Source: Rhodocaloribacter sp964552015
Lineage (GTDB): Bacteria > Bacteroidota > Rhodothermia > Rhodothermales > ISCAR-4553
Reading direction: 5' to 3'
Length of the DNA: 64,000 bases
NCBI GenBank assembly: GCA_964552015.1
Contig: CAZKFR010000001.1
Coordinates: 76,975-140,974, forward strand
Shown here: in pieces, positions 18,334 to 26,015 of the stretch
Numbering within the stretch: position 1 is the first letter of the stretch
Layout of the letters: each line of letters opens with the position of its first letter
Position numbers and translations under genes: made by a program
The notes under the pieces: generated by a model
Database searches by the model: none
Told to the model about the DNA's origin: nothing
What the model saw: the letters and a program-made list of their open reading frames with translations, nothing else

Positions 18334-19898
18334 AGGTTCAGGCGAACGGGGCGGTCCAGGTGGAGACGGATGCCGGCCGAGAGCATCCCGGCTATCCGTG
18401 TGCTGTGACGCCCGGCGACGGCGCCCCGGTTACGCACGTGGTTGATCCCCAGGTCGAGACGGAGCCACCACCAGGGGGCGCGCTGGAAAAAGACTTCTAC
18501 ACTGGCCCGCAGCGTGTGTTCGACCGTGCCGTGCAGGATCGTTCCGATGCCTTCGTCGTCGCGGGGGAAGGGCTGGCGGATGTCGCGTTCGCCCTGCGCC
18601 AGGTACTGGAGGCGAGGCGTCAGGGTGAGCGACGGGGCGGCGTAGACGTCCGCAAAGAGGCCGGTGTGGATGTAGTCGCTGAACTGGGTGCCCAGGCCCC
18701 GCAACAGGTACAGATAACGCCCTTCGGGCTGAATGGTGTTGTACGTTCGCGCGGCCACCAGGTCGAGCCACGCGCCCAGGTCGAGTCGGGGCGCGGCCAC
18801 GTAGACCAGCGTCCCGGCCAGCGCAAACGACGAGGGTTCCTTCGCGTTGAGCACGTCCAGGTCGTCGATGAGGAGCTGGCCCTGGAGCGTGGCCCGCCCC
18901 AGCCGGAGCCAGATCTGCCCGGCGATCATCCCATTGTTCTCGTCGTTTTTCGGAGCGTTGTCCACCTCGATGAAGAAGGGCAGGAGGGGGTTCAGGTATT
19001 TGAGGGAGAGGCTGCTGCCGGCCCCGGAGTACAGCGCCGATTCCATGATGCTCAGGGCCAGGTTCTCGTGCGGTCGCCAGTCGAAGCGATGGGCTGCCAG
19101 GAAACGCCGTTCACTGCCCACGCGGACGGAATCGTCCCCCGCGTTCCCGGTATAGCGGCCGTCGGCCGTGATGCTGTCCAGTTCCCCCAGAAGGCTTCGG
19201 ATGGACAGGCGTTCCCCGCCCAGACGCAGGCTGAGCGCATCGAAGCTCCGGGGGTTGTCGCTCAGGAGCAGGGCCGTGGCGCCGGGTGGGGCCCAGTGGT
19301 GGGCGAAGCGCCCCAGGTACAGGGAGAGGATCGGCGTGTGAACCCCCACGTAGGTGTCTTCGCCGCGCGCCATGAGCCGCTTGACCGCGTCTAGGCCATC
19401 GGGGTCGCGGTCGTAGTACAGGTCGTGCCGCGCTCCGAACTGGGCGACGAACGGACCGTGCAGGAGGAAGACACGAGCCCCGATGTGTTCATAGACGTGC
19501 AACGTGTCGCCGAGGGGGCGCATCGGGTCGAGCCGGCGGCTGTCGGACAGGTTCACCCCGGCGTACAGTTCGGCCCCCAGCCGGGAAGGCCCCTCGCCCG
19601 AGGTGATGCCGAGGCGGGCAACGAGGAGTTCGGCCCATCGGCGGGCTACGGGATCCATCGCCTCCCGGTCCAGCGCCGCAAGGGCAGCCTGTACCTCGGC
19701 ATACCGGTAAGGGAGGGCGGCCGGGTGCAGCGCCGCCAGATGACCCCGCCGCTGCAGCCGCTCGATGTACCGGTAGGCTATGTCGTCGGTGGGTATCAGG
19801 CGGTGATCCTGGGCCAGCACGTCATGGGTCAGGTAGAGGATGCCCACCAGCAGGGCCAGGAGCTGTACCCGGGTACGTAACATCTCGGCAGGAAGCAT
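18330..19898 (-). CDS. Wzi-like capsule-assembly family outer-membrane protein
   Basis: A 522-residue protein with an N-terminal signal segment (about residues 8-30) followed by a soluble helical part (IAYRYIERLQRRGHLAAL; VQAALAALDREAM) and a large beta-barrel. This layout and motifs such as GRFAHHWAPPGATALLLSDN, HRFDWRPHENLALSIMESALY and LKYLNPLLPF are those of the capsule-assembly Wzi family of Bacteroidota. In enterobacteria Wzi attaches capsule at the cell surface; here a role in exopolysaccharide anchoring is inference. It heads the overlapping minus-strand operon running to 13707. The divergent gene at 20193 is a polysaccharide-initiating sugar transferase, which supports a surface-polysaccharide link. 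Confidence 0.72.
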   Translation of the reverse strand: MLPAEMLRTRVQLLALLVGILYLTHDVLAQDHRLIPTDDIAYRYIERLQRRGHLAALHPAALPYRYAEVQAALAALDREAMDPVARRWAELLVARLGITSGEGPSRLGAELYAGVNLSDSRRLDPMRPLGDTLHVYEHIGARVFLLHGPFVAQFGARHDLYYDRDPDGLDAVKRLMARGEDTYVGVHTPILSLYLGRFAHHWAPPGATALLLSDNPRSFDALSLRLGGERLSIRSLLGELDSITADGRYTGNAGDDSVRVGSERRFLAAHRFDWRPHENLALSIMESALYSGAGSSLSLKYLNPLLPFFIEVDNAPKNDENNGMIAGQIWLRLGRATLQGQLLIDDLDVLNAKEPSSFALAGTLVYVAAPRLDLGAWLDLVAARTYNTIQPEGRYLYLLRGLGTQFSDYIHTGLFADVYAAPSLTLTPRLQYLAQGERDIRQPFPRDDEGIGTILHGTVEHTLRASVEVFFQRAPWWWLRLDLGINHVRNRGAVAGRHSTRIAGMLSAGIRLHLDRPVRLNL

Positions 19899-20192
19899 GG
19901 GGTGAGGATGGACAACGCGGAGCGCCGGATATTAACGCTTTCTGCCAGCAATGTCAGGTTGGATTTTCTTGAGGAATCGCCGGAGCCGGCCGATCCCCCG
20001 GTAAGCAGAGGCCCGGACGGAGGCGCTACGAAGCAAGAGGCCGGAGGCTGCCTTGTTTCCGACGGGATGAATAGATATGTTGTACGACGATGTCTCAGGG
20101 TCTAACGATGGCGGCACACGCGTCGAAGGCTACGCTCCCGTCGATTCGGGTACCATGTGTTCATGTTGCCGCTGTTGATTCCGTAGCTGGTC
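19899..20192. other. Divergent intergenic region, 294 bp
   Basis: It separates the Wzi-like gene (minus) from the sugar transferase gene (plus) and must hold promoters for both. It is less GC-rich than its surroundings. Short frames at 19902-20105 (plus) and 19932-20117 (minus) have no recognisable protein character. I see no tRNA, strong terminator or clear operator. TAGATATG near 20070, with a TTG 16 bp upstream, is a weak promoter candidate. Confidence 0.5.
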
Positions 20193-21644
20193 GTGTCCCG
20201 CAAGGTTGAACTCATCGTCCTGTTGGTCTCCGACGCCCTGGCCATCACGCTGGCGGACCTTCTCTATTTCCACGGACGGTTCGAGTGGATGTGGTTCGGG
20301 CAGCCGGATCTGTTCCCGGACACCCAGCCCCTGTATTTCTTGCTGTGGAACACGGTGCTGGCCGCGTACTGGGTGATCCTGTTCCTTTTCTTCGGGATGT
20401 ACCGGGAGCGGTATGCGTCCAGCCGCTTCGATGAACTCGTCTCGCTGGGGAAAGTCGTTACGGTGGGGGTGTTACTGCTCATCTTTGCCGTCTACATCGA
20501 TGCCCTGCAACCGGGAGCGAGCCGGCAGGCGATCTTCTTCTACTGGGCCGCGGTGTTCGGCCTGGTGTCGGTGGGACGGATCGGGGTGCGGTCCGTGCAG
20601 AAAGCACTGATCCTGCGTGGCCACGGGACACACCGGGCCCTGGTGGTGGGCTGGAGTGACCAGGTGGAGAAGATCTACGATGAGGTGGCGCGGTATCCCG
20701 AAGCGGGCCTCAACGTCGTGGGTGCCATCCGGCTCCGGGGGGATGACGAGGCCGGTGGCGACGGGTACGGTCTGGAGCACCCGCATGATGCCGGGGTGGC
20801 CGTGGAGGCGCCGGCCGTGCGGGCCTGGACCATCGAAGACCTGCCCCGGCTGATCGATGAACTGGAGGTGCAGGATGTCCTCATTGCCCTGGGCTCGCAC
20901 GATCACGAACCCCTGCTGAAGGTGCTGCAACTCTGCGATGGCAAGCCGGTCACGCTCAAGCTCGTGCCGGACTTCTACACGCTCATCGGGGGCATGGCGC
21001 GGACGGAGCACATGTACGGCCTGCCCCTCATCGAGGTCCTGCCCGAGCCCATGCCGCCCTGGGAGCAGAGCACCAAGCGGCTCATCGACGTGCTCGTCTC
21101 GGCCGCCGTGCTCGTGGCCGGGATGCCGGCCTGGATCCTGATCGGCCTGCTCGTCCGGCTGACCTCACCCGGACCGGCCATCTACCGCCAGCAGCGGGTC
21201 GGGCAGCACGGGCGAGTCTTCACCATGTACAAGTTCCGGACGATGTGGCAGGACGCCGAGGCCCACACCGGTCCCGTCTGGGCCCGCGAAAACGATCCCC
21301 GCTATACGCCCCTCGGGCGATGGCTCCGCCGGACCCGGCTGGACGAGATCCCGCAGTTCTGGAACGTCCTCAGGGGCGACATGAGCCTCGTCGGCCCGCG
21401 CCCCGAGCGCCCTTACTTCGTGGAAAAACTGGCCCGGGAGATCCCTCTCTATCGCCGGCGGCATCGCGTCAAGCCCGGGATCACCGGCTGGGCGCAGGTC
21501 AAGTGGAAATACGACGAGAGCCTGGAGGACGTGCGCCAGAAAGTCAAGTTCGACCTGTTTTATATCGAGAACATGAGCCTGCGCATGGATTTCAAGATCC
21601 TGTTCAGGACGATCCGCACGGCGCTCTCGGGGAAGGGCCGGTGA
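20193..21644 (+). CDS. Polyprenyl glycosylphosphotransferase (exopolysaccharide initiating sugar transferase)
   Basis: A 483-residue WbaP/WcaJ-type membrane enzyme that transfers a sugar-1-phosphate from a nucleotide sugar to undecaprenyl phosphate, the first step of an exopolysaccharide repeat. It has four N-terminal membrane helices (about residues 5-130) and a CoA-binding-like cytosolic domain (HRALVVGWSDQVEKIYDEV). The catalytic domain starts with KRLIDVLVSAAVLVAGMPAW and contains TMYKFRTMWQDAE, RLDEIPQFWNVLRGDMSLVG, GPRPERPYFVEKL and the Lys-Pro-Gly motif VKPGITGWAQV. The start is a GTG at 20193 (MSRKVELIV). It is divergent from the Wzi-like operon and no further polysaccharide genes follow it here. 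Confidence 0.92.
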   Translation: MSRKVELIVLLVSDALAITLADLLYFHGRFEWMWFGQPDLFPDTQPLYFLLWNTVLAAYWVILFLFFGMYRERYASSRFDELVSLGKVVTVGVLLLIFAVYIDALQPGASRQAIFFYWAAVFGLVSVGRIGVRSVQKALILRGHGTHRALVVGWSDQVEKIYDEVARYPEAGLNVVGAIRLRGDDEAGGDGYGLEHPHDAGVAVEAPAVRAWTIEDLPRLIDELEVQDVLIALGSHDHEPLLKVLQLCDGKPVTLKLVPDFYTLIGGMARTEHMYGLPLIEVLPEPMPPWEQSTKRLIDVLVSAAVLVAGMPAWILIGLLVRLTSPGPAIYRQQRVGQHGRVFTMYKFRTMWQDAEAHTGPVWARENDPRYTPLGRWLRRTRLDEIPQFWNVLRGDMSLVGPRPERPYFVEKLAREIPLYRRRHRVKPGITGWAQVKWKYDESLEDVRQKVKFDLFYIENMSLRMDFKILFRTIRTALSGKGR

Positions 21645-21729
21645 CACGGGGCCGTGGCGTAGGGGCGTATGAATTCTCGGTGGGGCCCGGATCCGGAGGC
21701 CCCGTCTGAACGCCGGCGCCGTACTTTAG

Positions 21730-21763
21730 CGTCGTTCTTGGCACGTTAACGTCGTTGTTGGCA
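21730..21763. repeat. Direct repeat just upstream of the E1 gene
   Basis: CGTCGTTCTTGGCA (21730-21743) and CGTCGTTGTTGGCA (21750-21763) differ at one base and have a 20-bp period, two helical turns. They end 12 bp before the ATG at 21776 and overlap the probable leader. A TACTTTAG box at 21722-21729 sits directly before them. This looks like a possible operator or post-transcriptional site. Confidence 0.5.
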
Positions 21764-21775
21764 TCCGATACAGGC

Positions 21776-23797
21776 ATGGCCCGTCCAGACATCGCCCGGG
21801 AAGCACCGGGCACCCTCAAGGCTGGAAGTCCAGCTGACGATCTCGACCTGAAAGCGCTGTTCCGGGCACTGTTGCTTCCGCGTGTGATCGAGGAAAAACA
21901 GTTACGCCTGATTCGTCAGGGGCGGCTTTCGAAGTGGTTCAGTGGGTACGGGCAGGAAGCCATTGCCGTGGGGTGTACGTGGGCGCTGGCACCGGAGGAC
22001 GACATCCTGCCGATGCATCGTAACCTGGGGGTGTGGACCACCCGCGGCGTGCCGCTGCGCCCGCTCTTCTGCCAGCTCATGGGACGGGCCGGGGGCTTCA
22101 CGAAGGGACGGGACCGGACGTTTCATTTCGGCCTGCCGCAGAAGCACATCTACGGGATGATCTCGCACCTGGCCGCCATGCTGCCGGTGGCCTGTGGCCT
22201 GGGGCTGGCCGCCCGGCTCGACGGCAGGCCCAACGTGGCGCTCGCCTTCGTCGGGGACGGGGCCACCCGCGAGGGAGATTTCCATGAGGCGCTCAACCTG
22301 GCGGCCGTCTGGAAGTTGCCCGTGCTGTTCGTCGTGGAGAACAACGGGTACGGCCTCTCCACGCCCACGCAAGACGTCATCCCGGTCGAGGACATCGCCA
22401 CGGCGGCGGTAGCCTACGGCATGCCGGGCGTCGTGGTCGACGGGAACGACGTGCTGGCGGTCGTCGCGGCGGTGCGGGAGGCGGCCGGGCGTGCCCGGGC
22501 CGGGGGCGGACCCACCCTGCTCGAGATGAAGACGTTTCGCATCCGGGGGCACGAAGAAGCCTCCGGGACGAAGTACGTACCGCCGGAGTTGATCGAGGCC
22601 TGGTCGAAGAAAGACCCGATCGAGCGGTTCACGCGGTACGTGATCGAGCACGGCGTGATGACGGAGGCCGAGGTGGGAGCCGTACGACAGGAGCTGGAGG
22701 CCGAGGTCGACGCGGTGGCCGAGTGGGCGCTGGAACAGCCCCCGGTCGTGAGCACGCCCGAGGCGGAGCGGGCCGACCTCTTTGCGCCGGCGTTTCGTTC
22801 GCTCGAGCCCCCGGCGGGTCCCGTGGCCGAGAAGCGGTTCATCGACGCCGTCTCCGAGGGACTGGCCCAGGCCATGGAACGAGATGAGCGGGTCATCCTG
22901 ATGGGGCAGGACATCGCCGAGTACGGCGGGGTGTTCAAGGTGACGGCCGGGTTCGTCGAGCGGTTCGGGAAAGACCGGGTGCGAAACACCCCGATCATCG
23001 AGAGCGGAGCCGTCGGGGCGGCCATGGGGCTGGCGCTGGCCGGCTACCGACCCGTCGTGGAGATGCAGTATGCCGACTTCATCACCTGTGCCTTCAACCA
23101 GATCGTGAACAACCTGGCCACCACCCATTACCGGTGGGGGACACCGGTCCATGTCACGATCCGCGCCCCGTACGGGGGCTACATCGGGGCCGGGCCCTTC
23201 CATTCGCAGTCGATGGAGGCCTGGTTCTGTCATGCGCCGGGGCTCAAGGTGGTGGTGCCGGCCACGCCGGAGGATGCCAAAGGGCTCCTCATGACGGCCA
23301 TCGAGGAGCCCAACCCCGTGCTGTTCTTCGAGCATAAGTACCTCTACCGGTCGCTTCGTGGGCCGGTGCCGGAGGCGCCGTATCATCTGCCCTTCGGCCA
23401 GGCGCGTTGCGCCCGGGAGGGGCAGCACGCCACCATCGTAACCTACGGGCTGGGGGTGCACTGGGCGCTGGAGGAAGCCGCGTACTGGGCCGGTCAGGGG
23501 ATCGAGATTGAGGTGATCGATCTGCGCACGCTCATCCCGTGGGACCGGGAGACGGTGCTGCACTCGGTGGCCCGGACCAACCGGGTGCTGGTCCTCCACG
23601 AAGCTCCGCTCACGGCGGGCTTCGGCGCCGAGATCGCGGCCCGCATCACGGAGGAAGCTTTCGAGCACCTGGATGCGCCCGTGATGCGGGTCGGCGCCGA
23701 GGACCTGCCGGTGCCCTTCTCCATCACCCTGGAGCGGGACATCTACGCCGCCCGCGTCCGGCTCCGCCCGGCGCTCGAGCGGCTCCTCGCCTACTGA
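21776..23797 (+). CDS. Fused alpha/beta E1 component of a 2-oxoacid dehydrogenase
   Basis: A 673-residue thiamine-diphosphate enzyme in which E1-alpha (about residues 20-345) and E1-beta (about 355-673) are one chain. This fusion is common in Bacteroidota and usually acts on branched-chain 2-oxoacids or pyruvate. The alpha part has FSGYGQEAIAVGCTWAL, the ThDP motif GDGATREGDFHEALN with VVENNGYGLSTPT, and IRGHEEASGTKYVP. The beta part has GQDIAEYGGVFKVT, IESGAVGAAMGLALAG, YADFITCAFNQIVN and APYGGYIGAGPFHSQ. No E2 or E3 gene is nearby. The ATG at 21776 is used; a TTG 21 bp upstream falls inside the direct repeat. The usual label is 2-oxoisovalerate dehydrogenase, but specificity is not shown. 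Confidence 0.92.
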   Translation: MARPDIAREAPGTLKAGSPADDLDLKALFRALLLPRVIEEKQLRLIRQGRLSKWFSGYGQEAIAVGCTWALAPEDDILPMHRNLGVWTTRGVPLRPLFCQLMGRAGGFTKGRDRTFHFGLPQKHIYGMISHLAAMLPVACGLGLAARLDGRPNVALAFVGDGATREGDFHEALNLAAVWKLPVLFVVENNGYGLSTPTQDVIPVEDIATAAVAYGMPGVVVDGNDVLAVVAAVREAAGRARAGGGPTLLEMKTFRIRGHEEASGTKYVPPELIEAWSKKDPIERFTRYVIEHGVMTEAEVGAVRQELEAEVDAVAEWALEQPPVVSTPEAERADLFAPAFRSLEPPAGPVAEKRFIDAVSEGLAQAMERDERVILMGQDIAEYGGVFKVTAGFVERFGKDRVRNTPIIESGAVGAAMGLALAGYRPVVEMQYADFITCAFNQIVNNLATTHYRWGTPVHVTIRAPYGGYIGAGPFHSQSMEAWFCHAPGLKVVVPATPEDAKGLLMTAIEEPNPVLFFEHKYLYRSLRGPVPEAPYHLPFGQARCAREGQHATIVTYGLGVHWALEEAAYWAGQGIEIEVIDLRTLIPWDRETVLHSVARTNRVLVLHEAPLTAGFGAEIAARITEEAFEHLDAPVMRVGAEDLPVPFSITLERDIYAARVRLRPALERLLAY

Positions 23798-23905
23798 GGT
23801 CGGCTCGCCGAAGAGGGACCTGCGCCGAGGCCTCTCGGGATGGCGGTCGGTGGGAGCCGGGCACAGGTTTGCAGAAAGCTCGAAGAACGAACCCCTGCGA
23901 TTGCG

Positions 23906-23913
23906 TATCTTCG
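23906..23913 (+). promoter_or_regulatory. Putative -7 promoter box upstream of bcp
   Basis: TATCTTCG lies 35 bp before the bcp ATG; a TTTG at 23878-23881 lies 24 bp upstream of it, a little wide for the usual Bacteroidota spacing. Confidence 0.3.
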
Positions 23914-23947
23914 GGGCGCCGTCAACCTGCATTTGCCCGTTAACGCC

Positions 23948-24427
23948 ATGTCGCAGACGATGAACATGCCCGCCCCCGGCGAACCCGCTCCGGACTTCGA
24001 AGGCACGACCCAGGACGGATCGACGGTCCGCCTGTCCGATTTTCGTGGCCGGAAGGTCGTCCTCTATTTTTACCCCAAAGACGACACGCCGGGGTGTACC
24101 AAACAGGCCTGCAACCTGCGCGATCATTACGCGGCGCTTCAGGAGCAGGGCATCGTCGTCCTCGGCGTCTCGGCCGACGACGCCGCTTCGCACCGGCGTT
24201 TCGCCGAAAAATACGACCTGCCGTTTCCACTCATCGCCGACCCGGAGCATCGCATCCTCGAAGCCTATGGCGTCTGGGGGGAGCGGACGCTCTACGGCCG
24301 GAAGTTCATGGGGATCAAGCGCACGACGTTTTTGATCGACGAGGAGGGACGGATCGTCCACGTCTTCAAACGGCCTCGTGTCGGCGAGCATGCGCAGGAG
24401 ATCCTGGAGAAGTTTGGTCTGGCCTGA
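23948..24427 (+). CDS. bcp: Thiol peroxidase / peroxiredoxin Bcp
   Basis: A 159-residue peroxiredoxin of the BCP/PrxQ class that reduces hydroperoxides with thioredoxin. The active-site segment FYPKDDTPGCTKQACNLRD carries the peroxidatic Cys and, five residues on, the resolving Cys of the atypical 2-Cys type. VLGVSADDAASHRRFAEKY and GRKFMGIKRTTFLIDEEGRI are characteristic. The start MSQTMNMPAPG is used; the longer frame upstream has no family similarity and overlaps the promoter. gatB follows 27 bp downstream and is probably in the same transcript. Confidence 0.95.
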   Translation: MSQTMNMPAPGEPAPDFEGTTQDGSTVRLSDFRGRKVVLYFYPKDDTPGCTKQACNLRDHYAALQEQGIVVLGVSADDAASHRRFAEKYDLPFPLIADPEHRILEAYGVWGERTLYGRKFMGIKRTTFLIDEEGRIVHVFKRPRVGEHAQEILEKFGLA

Positions 24428-24454
24428 GCCTGAGTGCCGTACGTGAGTTCCACC

Positions 24455-25957
24455 ATGCCATACGCCGACTACGAAGCCGTCATCGGGCTGGAGGTCCATT
24501 GCCAGCTTCGCACCGAGAGCAAGGCGTTCAGCCCGGAGCCGGCCGTCTTCGGGGCGGCGCCGAATACGCTCGTTGACCCGGTCAGCCTGGGCCACCCCGG
24601 CACGCTGCCGGTCCTCAACGAACGCCTGGTGGACTTCACGATCCGGATGGGGCTGGCCACGCACAGCCGCATTGCCCCGCGCTCGGTCTTCGCCCGGAAA
24701 CATTATTTCTATCCCGACCTGCCCAAAGGCTACCAGATCTCCCAGTACGAGACGCCGCTCTGTGAGGGCGGGTACGTCGAGATCGAGGTGGAGGCGGACG
24801 ATGGGGCGCTGCAACGACGTCGCATCCGCCTGACGCGCATCCACATGGAGGAGGATGCCGGCAAGCTGCTGCACGATCAGGACCCGACGGCCACGCTCAT
24901 CGACCACAACCGCTGCGGCGTGCCGCTGATCGAGATCGTTTCGGAGCCCGACCTGCGCACGCCCGCCGAGGCGGCCCGCTACATGCAAAAGATCCGGCAG
25001 ATCGTACGCTACCTCGGCATCTGCGACGGCAACATGGAGGAGGGGTCGTTGCGGTGTGACGCCAACGTGTCCGTGCGGCGGAAAGGGGAGACCCGGCTCG
25101 GGACCAAGACGGAGGTGAAAAACCTGAATTCGTTCCGTCATGTGGAGCGAGCGCTGGCCTACGAGATCCGGCGGCAGATCCGCCTGCTCGAAGCCGGGGG
25201 AGAGGTCGTGCAGGAGACGCGCCTCTGGGATGCCACGCGGCAGGAGACGCGGCCCATGCGGTCCAAAGAGGAGGCACACGATTACCGTTATTTTCCCGAT
25301 CCGGATCTCGTGCCCGTGGTCGTCACGGAGGAGCGGCTGGCGCGGGTGCGGGCGTCGCTGCCCGAGCTGCCCGAGGCACGTCGGCGCCGGTACGAGACGG
25401 TCTGGCAGCTTCCGGCCTACGATGCAGGGGTGCTGACCGAGGAACGGGGCGTGGCGGATTACTTCGAAGCCACCGTGGCCGCGCTGGTGGCGGGTGCGCC
25501 GCCCGGGGAGCACCCGGCCCTCGCGAAAGCGGCCTCGAACGTGATCATGACGGACGTGTTGCGCTTGCTGGGCGAACGCGGCCTCGACATCGCGGCGTTC
25601 CCGGTGGAACCGGAGCGCCTGGCGGCCCTGGTACGCCTGCGCCGGGACGACCGGATCAACTCCTCGGCGGCGACGGAACTGCTTGAGCGCATGATGGACG
25701 ACGACCGTGACCCGGAAACGCTGGCCGGTGCGCTCAACCTGCTGCAGGTCTCGGACGAAGGGGCGCTCTTGCCGGTCGTGGAGGACGTGCTCGATCGCCA
25801 TCCGAAACAGCTACAGCAGTACCTGCAGGGTAAAGAGAGCCTCATCGGCTTCTTCATCGGGCAGGTGATGCGGGCCTTCCCGGGATCGCCCGATCCACGG
25901 ACGGTACGTGCCCTGCTCACCGAGCGCCTGGCCGCCCGACGGGAAGCCTCCGGATAA
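24455..25957 (+). CDS. gatB: Asp-tRNA(Asn)/Glu-tRNA(Gln) amidotransferase subunit B
   Basis: A 500-residue kinase/tRNA-binding subunit of GatCAB, which amidates misacylated Glu-tRNA(Gln) or Asp-tRNA(Asn). Canonical start YEAVIGLEVHCQL, then DLPKGYQISQYETPLC, HMEEDAGKLLHD, IDHNRCGVPLIEIVSEPD, NMEEGSLRCDANVSVR and TKTEVKNLNSFR. The C-terminal helical and Yqey domains end in GFFIGQVMRAFPGSPDP. The ATG at 24455 is chosen over a GTG 21 bp upstream because the family begins there. gatA and gatC are not in the window. Because a complete GlnRS is encoded at 46161, GatCAB here may serve mainly Asn-tRNA formation (inference). Confidence 0.96.
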   Translation: MPYADYEAVIGLEVHCQLRTESKAFSPEPAVFGAAPNTLVDPVSLGHPGTLPVLNERLVDFTIRMGLATHSRIAPRSVFARKHYFYPDLPKGYQISQYETPLCEGGYVEIEVEADDGALQRRRIRLTRIHMEEDAGKLLHDQDPTATLIDHNRCGVPLIEIVSEPDLRTPAEAARYMQKIRQIVRYLGICDGNMEEGSLRCDANVSVRRKGETRLGTKTEVKNLNSFRHVERALAYEIRRQIRLLEAGGEVVQETRLWDATRQETRPMRSKEEAHDYRYFPDPDLVPVVVTEERLARVRASLPELPEARRRRYETVWQLPAYDAGVLTEERGVADYFEATVAALVAGAPPGEHPALAKAASNVIMTDVLRLLGERGLDIAAFPVEPERLAALVRLRRDDRINSSAATELLERMMDDDRDPETLAGALNLLQVSDEGALLPVVEDVLDRHPKQLQQYLQGKESLIGFFIGQVMRAFPGSPDPRTVRALLTERLAARREASG

Positions 25958-26015
25958 GTCCCCGTGCGGCGGCATCGTCGGTCAGAAAAAAAGATGTTTA
26001 ACGTGTTTGCCAACC

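Noticed and set aside
19902..20105. 67-codon frame between the Wzi-like and sugar-transferase genes
   Set aside because: No ribosome site, no family character, overlaps the expected divergent promoters, and an opposite-strand frame of similar length is equally open.
21755..21775. Upstream TTG start for the E1 gene
   Set aside because: It falls inside the 20-bp-period direct repeat and adds only seven residues; ATG at 21776 is better.
21902..25801. A 1299-codon open frame on the minus strand
   Set aside because: It lies antisense to the E1, bcp and gatB genes, which are certain. High GC makes stop codons rare in the opposite frame; the translation is low-complexity with no domain.
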